Part shown: positions 35,380 through 47,539 of the stretch, in pieces | How the letters are laid out: every line of letters starts with the position of its first letter | How positions within the stretch are numbered: position 1 is the first letter of the stretch | Assembly: GCA_023678885.1 (NCBI GenBank) | Contig: CM042952.1 | Location: 30,871,736-30,935,735 of the forward strand | Direction of reading: 5' to 3' | Source: Pogostemon cablin | Lineage: Eukaryota; Streptophyta; Magnoliopsida; Lamiales; Lamiaceae | Length of the DNA: 64,000 bases | Notes under the pieces: model-generated | What the model was told of the DNA's origin: nothing | The model's database searches: none | What the model saw: the letters and a program-made list of their open reading frames with translations, nothing else | Translations under genes and position numbers: made by a program

Positions 35380-36982
35380 TTAAAAAGTGGTGAGAAGGGA
35401 GTCGTCGGAGTGAAGGTAGCCGGAATCATGAGGAGAGTGGTTGTGTCGACCTTCGTAGGTTGTAATGACCATTCTGCAATCTTGGGACTGTCTCTCTACC
35501 CTTTTCTTCACTCTACAGTTGGTGTTGGTGCATCTGTAATAACTTCTGCAATTTCAAAATTAAACCCTGGCTAAGAATACTCACTTAAACCACAAAATGG
35601 AATGAATTAATTAATTAGTAGGTACCTTGGATGAAGGCTATTCTTGACAATTTTCTGACCATATTTCCTCCATTTGTAACCATCATCAAGTACATCCACA
35701 TCACTCCTTGTTTGGAAACAAAATCTTGGCTCTCTCATCTTCCTCCTCACCTTAACTACCTTGCTCTTCAAACAACTACATCCACATTATCCATCATCAC
35801 TACAATTAATATTTAATCATAATCTTAATTAATTTGTAATATCTTTAACCTAATTGCATGTATGATCATGAGACATGGAATGATTGTAGTGGTACAGATA
35901 GATATAGATAGAGTGGGATATATATTCAGTGTAGCAGATCTCTGAGAGATCATATGTATAGTGGAAGCAGCACTAGCTAGCATAACCCCTTATAACATAT
36001 GATCACACATATGTCACACAACTTGGATCAGCACACTATCAAGTATGGGCATGAAATTACACAAGAAATTTAAGCATCATTTTTAATTAATTGCAAACTT
36101 TTCTTACATACAATTCTCCTTCCTCTACTTGGATTACATCCATCTGCAAATAATATTTTATTAATCACTACACAACACCACTTAAAATATACTCCATATA
36201 TATCACATATCAAATGGTTAGATTTCCTCTTGATCCTATGTGAATCGTACAACCAGTGGCATAGAAAATGATTTATAAAAGTGACACAGGAGATCAAGCA
36301 CAATATACTTGTACATGATCTAGCATGCATCTATTGGTCTTCCTATTTGATTCATGATCAACCATATTGTACATAACCTAGCTACCTAGCTAGCTAGCCA
36401 AAATAATATTGACTTTTTTTACATAATGAGATATATGAATAGATGTGCATCACTCGAGCTAGTCTTGTAATTAAAGTGAGAGTTAAGCACAAATTTAGGG
36501 TTTAATTATATATTTGTTGTCATCATCATGATTGTCCAAAATCTTTGAAATATACAGAAAGCAAAAAAAAAAAGGAGGTGAAAATTTGATATGAGAAAAA
36601 ATGATCATGATGATATGTACCATGAATGGCCACCTCCCTCCTTGTTATTACCACTGCAATCTTCATCATTACCATTAACCACACTCTTGGGATCTACCCC
36701 TGCTACCTACAAATCATAAATCAATAATTAAATTTAAGAAATATGAATAAATTAGCAAGTAGTAAGAAATAAGAGGCAATTAATAAATGAGAGAAGATGA
36801 GCAAATTAAATTAAGAAAGAGTTGAGAAGAAGTACCTGCAGCTTATGGTTGGACCCTAAGGCAGCGCCACCGTGTGGGGGCGGCGGCATTTGGGCTGCGA
36901 AGAAGCTCAAGAGTTGGTCGTCCATGTAGAGATGGGAAGGAGAAAAGGGAAGATCAAAAATGGGGGGAACTTCCTCCTCCAT
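35380..36982 (-). CDS. WRKY transcription factor, group IIc (WRKY12-like)
   Basis: This is a nuclear W-box (TTGAC) binding factor. Minus-strand exons are 36982-36836, 36706-36621, 35775-35626 and 35545-35380; 549 nt, 182 residues. The N-terminus MEEEVPPIFDLPFSPSHLYM is followed by an acidic linker (NGNDEDCSGNNKEGGG). Basic KSKVVKVRRKMREPRFCFQT precedes SDVDVLDDGYKWRKYGQKIV, carrying the invariant WRKYGQK, with the C2H2 zinc finger CTNTNC and HNH: SYYRCTNTNCRVKKRVERQS, MVITTYEGRHNHSP. The intron inside the WRKY domain at HPR/SYYRC is the conserved position. VRRKLREPRFCFQT-type and DCRMVITTYEGRHNH sequences are closest to WRKY12/13, with the WRKY12 form preferred; WRKY12 in Arabidopsis controls pith secondary wall and flowering. 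The N-terminus is shorter than that of AtWRKY12. Confidence 0.93.
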
Positions 36983-37151
36983 TATATTATAGTATATGAA
37001 TATGATGAATTAGCTTAATGCTAGTGTTAATGAAATTGCGATAGATTCTAATCTTCCAAAGTGGATGTCAGATATAATTGCATCTTCTGGACAACGTGTG
37101 GGCCTTCCCTTTCTGCTCTCGACTACCCTACCTACATCTCATACACACACT

Positions 37152-37156
<5 letters not shown>

Positions 37157-37224
<68 letters not shown>
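37157..37224. repeat. (AT)n microsatellite upstream of WRKY
   Basis: About 34 AT dinucleotides lie ~175 bp upstream of the WRKY start codon, in its promoter. ORFs reading YIYIYI through it are artefacts. Confidence 0.92.
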
Positions 37225-37227
<3 letters not shown>

Positions 37228-37284
37228 GTGTGTGTAGCAAATTAATAATCTAAATTAATTGTATTATCAGTACAATAATATATA

Positions 37285-38029
37285 CTCCCTCCGTCTCCTT
37301 GAAATGTATCCATTGACTTTTTATACGTGGATTAATGAGTATAATAATTTACTAATGTATAATAAGGAGAGAGAAATAATATTTTAATGTATAGTGGGTA
37401 GTTGTTAGGGATGACAACGGGTAGGGTACCCGTTTATTTTGGGGTACCCGTACCCGTATTCTATTAAAAATCAACTACTCGTATCCATATTCGTCCCGTT
37501 TAAAAATTTTATTATGGTACCTGTATCCGTCTCATAACCGTTTATTAATACCCGCGGGTACCCGTACCCGTTTAATATTTATTTATTTAATATATATTTA
37601 TATATTTTTATTGTTTAAATAATTATAATAATAAAAATGACATTATTATTAATTAATATTAAAAAAAATATAATATAAATTCTATTATTTTAAATAAATA
37701 TTTAATGAATATGATTAAATAAAATTTATAACTATTAAATAAATATATATAATATATCATAATTTATACCCATCCCAAATCCTAATAGTATTTTTCACAA
37801 CTACTCGTATCCGTCCCAAACCCATTTACAACTACCCGTACTCTTCCCATTAGGGTTCGGGTAGGCCGGGTACCCGAAAATACCCGTCCCATTGTCATCC
37901 CTAGTAGTTGTATTAGTGTTGAGTGTTGGGTCATGTGTAGTGGTTGTAGGTCACATCAATCCAAAAAGGGAAATTGATACTTTGTAATGGGACGGACCAA
38001 AATGGAAAAATTGATACAGACGGAGGGAG
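37285..38029. mobile_element. Stowaway-like MITE interrupted by a hAT-like element
   Basis: The left terminus is CTCCCTCCGTCTCCTTGAAA after TA, and the right terminus TTGATACAGACGGAGGGAG is followed by TA. The uninterrupted element would be about 240 bp. The 498-bp element at 37406-37903 plus one 8-bp target duplicate was inserted in the middle. Confidence 0.75.
37406..37903. mobile_element. hAT-like MITE with 8-bp target duplication
   Basis: The TIRs are TAGGGATGACAACGGG on the left, and CCCATTGTCATCCCTA on the right (near-perfect inverse). They are flanked by the perfect 8-bp direct repeat GTAGTTGT (37398-37405, 37904-37911), the size expected for hAT transposition. Subterminal clusters of GGGTACCCG occur at both ends, typical of binding-site-rich subtermini. 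It is non-coding and AT-rich inside. Confidence 0.85.
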
Positions 38030-38049
38030 TAAATGTGTTTTCCAGCAAT

Positions 38050-40656
38050 AGTAGTAACTATTGTTGATTTATCATGTGTAGGAATACATGAGACAATACC
38101 TCGGATTTGGTTTTGTGATGTTGTTCTGAGACCGAGTGACCATTCGATTATGAGGCAGTGATGGTGGTGGAGGTGGTGATGGCGATGGCGACAGTGAAGA
38201 AGCACGGACAGGGGACGAAGGCATAGGCATGAGTTCGACTGATGGATGCACAATTGATGGTGAAGTGTATTGGATTGGCGGTGGGGTTGGGATAAAATCT
38301 ATAGAAGAGTGAGTGATGGAGGGTAATTTTTGTGGTGTGGTGGAAAAAGGGAAGATAGTTTCGACAAACTCAACATGGCGGGATGTGTATATTTTGTTGG
38401 TAGAGCGATCAAGATACAAATAGAAACTTTGAGTGATAGAGTAACCAACAAATATACATGGAGATGAACGTCGGTCAAGTTTGTGAGAGCTATAGAGGTG
38501 AAGCCATAGAAAACATTGACACCCAAATACTCGAAGTTTTAGGAAATTTGGAGAACGGCTGAAAAGTTTCTCATATGAAGAGACCATGGAAAGATCGACT
38601 TTTGAAAATTATGTTCGGGCGTGTGAGGAGGTGTGGTAAGATGAGTAATACCATTACTGGTAAGAAAGTGACGAAGTGCCAAGTATTCACTCTCATTATC
38701 AGTGTAAAGAGTAGATATTTTTATTTTAAAGAAATTCTCTACCAAAGCTTTGAAGGCGGTAAATGTGGGAAGGACATCAGATTTTCTCTTAAGAGGATAA
38801 AGCCAAATGTATTTAGTAAAGTGATCAATGAAGATAACATAATATTTATACCCATCAAATGATAAAACAGGAGAAGTCCATACATCAGAATAAAGTAATT
38901 CCAACAATTTATTTGATGTTAAAGATGACTCAACGAAAGGAAGTTTATGACTTTTAACAGATTGGCAAGAATCACAACTAAAGTCTAAAGTTTTTTTAGA
39001 AGGTAAATTATATAATGATAGAGTACTATTTAAAATCTTGGCAGATGGATGACCAAGACGAGTATGCCAGATTGACTGAGGTTGTTTGACTGCACTATGG
39101 GTTGATGGAGAGAGAGTAGGGATAGTCGGCCATAGGTAAAGCCTATTAACGCGAGTACCCCGTAGGAGCACGTCCCCTTTCAGCGAACTCTTCACCTGAA
39201 AAGAAGAATCAGAGAATTTCACCGCAACGTTATTATCATGACACAGTTGTGAAACAGAAATTAAGTTCTTGGACAAGTTGCGCACATGTAGGACAGAATA
39301 TAATTTAAGAGATGTAATGTTTAAAAATTGAAGCATGCCAACATGAGTAATTGTCAAACCATTACCATCACCAATCACTACATTATATGTACTCTCATAA
39401 GGATGATGGAATGATAAATTAGCAAGATCTGTAGTCATGTGGTGCGAGGCTCCGGAATCAAGGATCCAATCAGATGCTGAAGGAACAGAGACAGCGGTGT
39501 GAGCAAACGGCGACGAGTAGGCCGGCCACGATATAGGGCAATAAGATTGGGAAGCAGCCGTGGCATGAGAGTATAAGTCTGGGCAAAGCCGAGCAGAGTG
39601 TCCTGGAGTACGACACAACTGACATTTTTTGAGATATGGACGAGCTCCAGTTGGGGCAGACTGTGAAGTTGGTGGATTGATTGTGTGATAAGGTAGGCTA
39701 GACGGAGACCAGAAAGAGGCTACATTCCGAAATTTTTTCCAACGATTGTTAGTCGTAGAGGAGGTGTTATTGAATGCAGGAAATGCCGTGGCCGGTAGCG
39801 ATGGAGTAGTAGATGTTCGAGCCGCTATTTGGGCCTTTGCACTCAATAGTTTATCATACAACTCAAAAAAGTGAATTGGGTTATCACGAGCGTGGATAGC
39901 ATTGGCCAATTCCTTGAAAGAATCATCAAGACCATTCAAGATTTTTAGTGCCAGATCTTCTGGATCAGTTGGTACACCAAGTAAAGCCAATTCATCAACC
40001 CATTTTCTAATTTCAAGCATGAACTCAGTAACCAAATGAGTTCCTTTAGATGGGCTGTGAAGATATTGTTTAAGTGTAAGAATTCGACACGAGTAGGCTT
40101 ACCATAGGTTTCTGCAAGGATGTCCCAAGCATCACGTGAAGTTTTGAATGTCGCGATGAAGGGAATCAGCGATGGCTCTATTGAACCAATTATGGCGCTG
40201 AGGATGAGATGATCCTGTCTAATCCAATAGGCACAAAGAGGATCTGGAACAGTGGAATTATCTTATGGGGATGTCTTTGAAGGACATGAGTAAGAACCAT
40301 CCAAGAAGCCAAACAAATCAAAACCAACGAGAAGTGTTCTGATTTGGAAGCACCAAACTGTGTAGTTGGAGGAGTTTAATTTCAGCGGACATTGGGCATT
40401 GATGTAGAAAGCAACTAATGGTAGAACATCACTTGTTGAAGTGGATCCAGGAACTGTTGTTGTAGAATTGGTGTTGGAGATGTTAGACATGACAGGAGAA
40501 TAGAAATTGGAGAGGTGCAAGATATGGTCAATCAAATCTATCTGTGAGGATTTTGATTGAGAATATGATCAATCAAATGGTAAGGATTTTGATTGATATG
40601 GAGATAGTAAGGATCGAAATAAAAGTTGTAAGCCTTGATGTGCTCTGGTTACCATA
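38050..40656 (-). pseudogene. Ty1/copia retrotransposon, 5' half, degenerate
   Basis: Minus-strand copia polyprotein remnants appear in order: gag (TSDVLPLVAFYINAQCPLKL, NYTVWCFQIRTLLVGFDLFG), a stop and frameshift near 40260-40040, and more gag (MLEIRKWVDELALLGVPTDP). Then come a zinc knuckle CQLCRTPGHSARLC, protease DWILDSGASHHM, GAG-pre-integrase (IWHTRLGHPSAK, CDSCQSVKSHKLPF) and integrase (SDVWTSPVLSFDGYKYYVIF, LYTDNESEYLALRHFL). Near 38590 a deletion and frame change remove the ERKHR/catalytic Glu segment. The post-integrase part continues (SPNFLKLRVFGCQCFLWLHL, PCIFVGYSITQSFYLYLDRS) to MVTRSQNNITKPNPRY, exactly where reverse transcriptase should begin. Reverse transcriptase, RNase H and the 3' LTR are absent, and the adjacent sequence is the Stowaway MITE end. 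It is a dead, truncated copy. Confidence 0.9.
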
Positions 40657-40779
40657 TGAAGATAATTGGAAGTATATATTTTATTGATAAAGGAATGTAC
40701 ATTTATATAGTAATCAAAGAATCATAAGCGAAACTAATTTCAATGTGGGACAAATATATGAACATATTTACAATACTCA
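40657..40779 (-). repeat. Putative 5' LTR of the copia remnant
   Basis: On the minus strand a 123-bp segment begins TGAGTATTGTAAATATG and ends CAATTATCTTCA, followed by TATGGTAACCAGAGCAC. That is close to the tRNA-iMet primer site TGGTATCAGAGC seen in many copia elements, with one change and one insertion. It contains a TATATAAATGTACATT promoter-like stretch and AATAAAATATAT. Only one LTR is present, so the 5' edge is inferred. Confidence 0.55.
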
Positions 40780-40865
40780 TAATATTTCTTATACCCAAAA
40801 GTATCAATACAAAATTTATTTATCAAAAAAAAAATTGTATATAATTTAGTTTATATTTGAATATG

Positions 40866-40890
40866 GGTGCACCCTATCTTAGGGTGCACC
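40866..40890. other. 11-bp perfect hairpin GGTGCACCCTA-TCT-TAGGGTGCACC
   Basis: A perfect 11-bp inverted repeat with a 3-base loop is followed by another GGGTGCAC. It lies in the ~480-bp non-genic gap between the copia LTR and the MULE. It could be two joined transposon termini; no target duplication was identified. Confidence 0.5.
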
Positions 40891-42219
40891 TGGGTGCACT
40901 CTATAATTAACCTTCACTAATAATTAAATAATCTCGCCAATTATATTTTTCTCCTTATTTTTTATTCAATTTTTGCAAAAATGTGATGATAATATTTACT
41001 TATTCGTTTAATTTAACTTTTTTATTTGAATATTATCTTGATAATATTTTTAAGAAAAATAATATTTTTTAATAAAAAATAAAAATAATACTCAATTAAA
41101 AGAAGTGACAACTTTTTCATTTAATTATTTGATAAAAAATTCGAATGATAAATATAAAATAAATTTTTTTTAATGAGAATTGACACTCGAACTTAGAGAA
41201 GTAATATCCATTCAAATTAATTACTTTCCTTAACTAATTATAAAATGGATAAAATGTAGGCAAAAGCTCTTGTGTCCCCGGGCGCACGGATTTAGATTCG
41301 TGCGCCCATACCCGACCCGACCCTCAAACCCAAAATACTTAAACTATCTAACCCACTCCCATCACAATTCCATTCACGCCTCGCTCTCAATTTCTTTCCC
41401 CCGCTCCAATCACAATTTCTTTCATGCCTCGCTCTCAATTTCTCTTCTCTGCCGCTCAACTAAGCAAAGGGCAGACCCAACGGCGACATCATTTTCCGAC
41501 GACAACGCCTAACCCGCTCCACGCTAACCCTACGATGGCTTTATTCTCCGTGAAGACGCGCACTACGACGGCGACGGAAACAACAACGAAGACATCATTC
41601 TTGTGTATGTTTAAACCCTAGATTTTTGTCTTTGTAATTACTCTGTTATTGAGTCTGTTCTGTGTTGTGATTAGTGATTTTCTTTCTTCCATAAATTATT
41701 CTAGTTGATGTATCATATAATTCTTCATGAATGTGGAATCACTGAAAAATTGATATGTAGCTAATTAGATAGTAATGTGAAGTATAAAAGTTCATTACTA
41801 GTTATTACCTGCTCCTTATGTGTATGTACTATTGTAAAATTCTACTCAATTGTTGGATGAAATTCATATATTGATGCATGAAATTCCAATGAATTGTTAA
41901 CTCCTAACTTGTATGATTTGTGTTATTTATTTCTATTATGTGTATTGTGTTTCAACACTTGAGTATACTTGTTGTGATTGTTCTTCACTCATGGCATTAG
42001 CTCTTCTTTACTTGCTCTTGGTGGTATTTGTGTTATCTGCTGGAATCTTTTTTCCTAATTGGATTTATCTACTATCACTCTTAATATGGTTTTGTTTGGC
42101 TGCTGTTCGACTAAGTCTTTAATAGAGGTTACTCGGTTGTTATATTTATCTTGATGCTCGCTAATAGGATTGGTTTTTGCTACTTTTACTCAAATTGGGG
42201 TCATTACATGTAACACCCC

Positions 42220-42359
<140 letters not shown>

Positions 42360-43534
42360 AGTTTAACATATAAATAAAATTATTTTAAATATAGTATATT
42401 AAATATTACTCTTACATGTTTTCAATATTTTTAATAATAAGAAAAGAATAGTGTGGCCTCCAAATTTTGTTTTAAAGTAAATAATTTAAAAATGGATAAG
42501 TATGAAAGTTTACTTGGTCACTAAGTATTACTTGGCCTCCACAAAGTAAATATATATAATAATACTTGATATGCTTGGGCACCAAGTTTTTGTATTTATA
42601 TATATGTTCAACCACCCATCTTGCATTTATCAATTCAACTTCTATTAATTAACGGTGTTTACAAGAGAGAGAAAAAGATTATGTTTTCAATACACTTGTA
42701 AGGTGGGAAATTTATTTGTCATTTATTTATACTGCTCATAAGTTATGTTATATGAATAGCATGGATTGATTGTGATATGTTCATGAGTAATGAGTCGCGA
42801 TGTCTTACCAAATTTAATGTCAAGTGGAATCGATAAGGGAATCCAAAAAGTTATATGTTTTCATGAGATGTTCAAGTATGTGAGTATCTCGTCTCTTGCA
42901 TGTATGTATTTAATACTTGATGAATATTATTTCCCACTGAGCTGTGGTTCGCTCACCCCCTTCCATTCCAAACTCTTTGTAGGTTGAGGCTGCGTCGGCG
43001 TACAAGGGTCAGATGCGTTGCGCAAAAGCTTTTTTTTTGTATTAATGAGCTGTGCGAAATATTTTTATAATTTCTAATGATATACTTTTGTATAATTTTC
43101 ATTGTTTATAATATTTTAGTAATTTTATTTTATGATTCACGCCCACATTGAATGTTAATATTATCTAAAAATTGTGATTAAATCTCCATTTCTTTTATTG
43201 AAAACTGGGACGTGACAGATGGTATCAGAGCGGGTCTACGTTTCTGTGGGCTCGTATTTTTAAAAAAAAATCAATTATTTATAGGTCTACGTTTCTGTGA
43301 ACTCATATTTTTTTAAAATAAATTATTTACGTGTCCAGTATTATGTGGACTTTCATTTTCAAAATAAAATAATTTTCTAAGGATATTCACTACGCATTCA
43401 CCTGGTACACGACGTCCGCTTCAAGGTAAATAAATATTTATTTTATTATTTACCTCAATTCTTTAAAAGTGAAAAGTTTTTCTAAATTTGGAGGATGAAA
43501 TTATTTTTAGGGGGATAGATTGTAACACCCCAAT

Positions 43535-45519
43535 TGTGATACCCGAGCTTCTCACTACTCATGTGCCAATATAATTTAATTTGTGTTATGTGCATTTTAT
43601 AATTATGTGATAATTGTGTGGCAATTATGTGATAATAATATGGTAATTATGTGACAATTGATTCTACATTTTATTTATCTTTACATTTTAATTGAGATAT
43701 CCTTGATAAAATGGTGACAATATGTGAATATATGTGTGCATAAATATTTACATGCATTAATTCGGATATATGAGTAAATTATTTTATGTGAATAAATATA
43801 TTATTTCTTAATTATTAAGTATCACACGTGTTCTCGTAAGAATAATAGTGGGTAGAAAAATGTATACATATGTATTATATCTTAGCTATTAAGTATTGCA
43901 CGTATATTCGTAATGAATAATAATAATAATATAGTACTTATTATTAATAGTAAGTATAATAATAATAATAATAAATATTACTTACTATAAATAGTAAATA
44001 TTAAATATAGTAAGTAGGATATGGCAGTGGAAGTCGAAGAGTAGATGACTAACACCCAAAGCCCATCTACCTATATAAATTGTCTTTGACAATTGATAAT
44101 AAACACCATCAGAGAAACTGTGAGCGAAAGAAAAAAATAGAGAGAGGGAAAGGAGAAAGAGAGAAAGAAAGGAAGAGGGAGAGAGATGAGAGGAGATGAG
44201 AGAGAGGAAGAAGGGACGAGGAAGAGGAGCATGCCGGGACGGGAGATAGATAGTCACCATTCTTCACAAAGTTTATAGTATTATCATTACTGTCGGAATC
44301 CAGGTAAGTAGAAGTCCAACTACAATGCATAAACATGTTGTTTGTGAATTATTTGTGATTAATATGTGATAATTATGTTATGGATTATTTGTAATTAGTT
44401 TAATTACAATATGAATTATTTTAGATTAATTTGTTATACTAGCTGTGGATTTATGTGATTTGGAGAAAGTAGGGTTCATATTCAACAATATTATTTATAA
44501 ATTATTTGTGATACTTTTGCGATACAAATTGTGGATCTATGTGATTTGAAATAATATCATTGTCCTATATATAGATCTGTGTGATTGGAAACTATTGAAA
44601 ATATATTTGTATGGCTTGAGAAGATATTGGTTATAAGGATCTGTGGGATTCGAGGTGAAGTTGTTATTCCAAAAGTGGATCTGTTCGAATTGAAGTTAAA
44701 TTGTTGCTTTATTGTTATTAAATGTTGATATTGATATTGTAAATGGTTTATGATGCACATTTAATTGTTTTGGGTGCATACCATGCATAAACATGAAAAG
44801 TGTTTCCTCAAAATTAATAAGATACTAATGGTGTGTGCGCCCACTATATATGCATCTCTGTCAGGGTTCGAAAAAATCGTTCCTGACACTTTATTAGGGG
44901 TTTGGAAAAATCGTCCCCAACACTCTACCAGGGTTCGGAAAAATCATTCTCGGTATTACATTCAGGGATCGAAATCGATCCGACACTAAATGTGTCTATT
45001 GAGCTCATTTGGGGTGCATATCATAAGTTTGTCGTGGGGATCCCACAACATGAACAGTTTTTAAAATAAAAGTGACCAACTAGAAAGACTAGGAAATAAG
45101 TGATAGAGAACTAAATGCATTTTCATGCACTGACATGCATGATTTCTTCTTACTGAGATTTTTGTCTCACTAGTTTATGCATTGTAGGTGAGCCTGTTGA
45201 TGATTGAGTTTGTGATGTGATCGTGCAAGCTGTGGAGTTCCTACAGGGTTTTGAGCGGATGTACATAGATGACGACCTGTTGGGCTAGGCCGTGTGTTTA
45301 TTTTGTTTCCGCTGATATTCTGTTATGTAATATAATAAGTATTGTCACGAGTTTGTCTGGATTGAGGTGGTGTTAGAAACCAGTTACGTATGTTGAACTG
45401 GTGTGATGATTTTGGTTATAAACATATTATGTGAAAAAAATTATATGCAAGTTTTTATAATGATGATGTTTATGTCAAATAGTATTTGAATTATAAGTTA
45501 TGTAAGGTGGGTCGTGTCA
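43535..45519. mobile_element. ~2-kb solo LTR inserted in the 3' LTR of the nested retroelement
   Basis: A 1985-bp segment starts TGTGATACCCGAGC and ends GGGTCGTGTCA, i.e. TG...CA, and is flanked by the perfect 5-bp duplicate CCAAT (43530-43534, 45520-45524). Removing it plus one CCAAT restores the 3' LTR start to match the 5' LTR. No PBS, internal domain or second LTR is present, as expected after LTR-LTR recombination. Features inside are a purine-rich GAGAGA tract (44110-44230) and a short array of ~33-bp GGGTTCGAAAAAATCG-type units (44862-44985). It is probably Gypsy-type, from the long LTR. Confidence 0.85.
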
Positions 45520-46489
45520 CCAATATTATTTATATATATATATTTGTGAGTTTAACATATAAATAAAATTATTTTAAATATAGTATATTAAATATTACTC
45601 CTACATGTTTTCAATATTTTTAATAATAAGAAAAGAATAGTGTGGCCTCCAAGTTTTGTTTTAAAGTAAATAATTTAAAAATGGATAAGTATGAAAGTTT
45701 ACTTGGTCACTGAGTCTTACTTTGGCCTCCAAGTTTTGTAAAGTAAATATATATAATAATACTTGATATGCTTGGACACCAAGTTTGTGTATTTATATAT
45801 ATGTTCAACCACTCATCTTGCATTTATCAATTCAACTTCTATTAAGAGAAAAAGATTATGTTTTCAATACACTTGTAAGGTGTGGAATTTATTTGTCGTT
45901 TATTTATATTGCTCGAAAATTACGTTATATGAATATGCATGGATTGATTGTGATATGTTCATGGGTAATGAGTCGCGATGTCTTACCAAATTTAATGTCA
46001 AGTGGAATCGATAAGGGATTCCAAAAAGTTATATGTTTTCATGTTCAAGTATGTGAGTATCTCGTCTCTTGCGTGTATGTATTTAATACTTGATGAATAT
46101 TATTTCCCACTGAGCTGTGGTTCGCTCACCCCCTTCCATTCCAAACTCTTTTCAGGTTGAGGCTGCGTCGGCGTACATGGGTCGGATGCGTTGCGTGAAA
46201 ACTTTTTTTGTATTAATGAGCTGCGCGAAATATTTTTATAATTTCTAATGATATACTTTTGTATAATTTTCATTGTTTATAATATTTTATTTATTTTATT
46301 TTATGATTCACGCCCACATTGAATGTTAATATTATCTAAGAATTGTGATTAAATCTCCATTTCTTTTATTGAAAACTGGGGCGTGACATTACAGTAGGTT
46401 GCTTACTTCATTTAACTCTTCGTTATTCGGTACTGATGTTTTATGTTTGGAATCAATTTGTATTGTTTTTTCCTTGCAAGATTTGTGTT

Positions 46490-47090
46490 GTTGATGAGAG
46501 GTGCATGTTGTATTTGATCATTTTGGAACAAATCAATATAGTGGATCGGTTTTTTGCAGCGAAAAATGTTTCAAGAAAATATTTTCAGTTGGTTGACCTT
46601 AGCTCTATGCTAATTACCTGCAAATTTAAGGAGATTTGGGCCTGCAAATATAAGAAGATTTGGGCACATGAGGTTAATGATCTGATACATGAATCAGACA
46701 AGGGTTATGTGAGGAGCAAATGCTTATAATGGAGAAAGTAATACTTGGAAAGTTGGAGTGGTATCTAACAGTTCCAACTCTTTATGTTTTTTCGTTCGAT
46801 TCATAAAACCAGCTTCTGTTTAGGTTGATGAGATAGAAAACAAGGCATCTTTCTATATTGAACTTGGAGTGATGAACTACGCAACCATCATACACTACAG
46901 CCCTTCAAAGCTTGCTGCTTCGATCATGTATGCAGCTTGTTGCATCTTCCATAAAAGCACCCCCTTGTGAACCCAGACTATGAAGTACTACACTTAGCTA
47001 ATGGAGTGTGCAAAGATGTTGGTTGACTTCCACTTTAGAGCAATAGAAAACAAACTTAAGACAGTTCATCTCAAGTACTCAAAGTCTTAA
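46490..47090 (+). pseudogene. B-type cyclin fragment captured by the MULE
   Basis: Successive frames match the cyclin box of mitotic B-type cyclins: INIVDRFFAAKNVSRKYFQL, DLSSMLITCKFKEIWA, HEVNDLIHESDKGYV, then MEKVILGKLEWYLTVPTLYV, FVRFIKPAS, and VDEIENKASFYIELGVMNYA, IIHYSPSKLAASIMYAACCI, MECAKMLVDFHFRAIENKLK. It spans the N-terminal cyclin fold to near the C-terminal end of the C-fold. Breaks include frameshifts near 46725 and 46800, stops after KSTPL and KYYT, and a 27-bp in-frame duplication (KFKEIWACKYKKIWA). No intron-like gaps larger than a few bases separate the segments. It cannot give a functional cyclin. Confidence 0.85.
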
Positions 47091-47539
47091 ATGATAATTT
47101 GTTGCGCTGTTTCCTTTAGTTTATACCTTTATTCCAGTTTGAGTTTTGAGAAAATACTAAAGTCTATAGATCATTGTAATTGGACATAGATGAAAATAAA
47201 ACTCATTCATATATTTTGCTTTTGTAAATGTTGTCTATGATTAAATAGTTAAATGTGTGGGAAATATGGAATATCCTTTAAGAAACAAGGGAAATTAGCA
47301 TATTATTTTTTGAGTTAAAAAAAAGATATTGATCTATTTTTAATAGTTCATTTGTTCAATTTTGAGGTAGATCTATTAGAATTCCCAAGTTTTTGTAGCT
47401 ATATTTCGAGAATCATAGATATAGTATTGTTGCATAAATATTGCTATACATTTCTTGTAGAACTTGTGGCTCTAGATGAGTTAGAAAAAAAATATATAAT
47501 TTTAGTCTTATTAAGAAAAGTATTGATTTATGTACTTCA

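Noticed and set aside
44105..44230. GA-rich stretch as a possible regulatory tract or gene leader
   Set aside because: It lies inside the solo LTR and fits a retrotransposon leader rather than a host gene.
43985..44336. Minus-strand ORFs rich in Ser/Leu/Phe
   Set aside because: They are low-complexity translation of the purine tract in the solo LTR.
45763..46093. ORFs repeated near 42790 and 45785 (MSRDVLPNLMSSGIDKG)
   Set aside because: The same short peptide appears twice because the two LTRs are copies; it is LTR sequence, not a gene.
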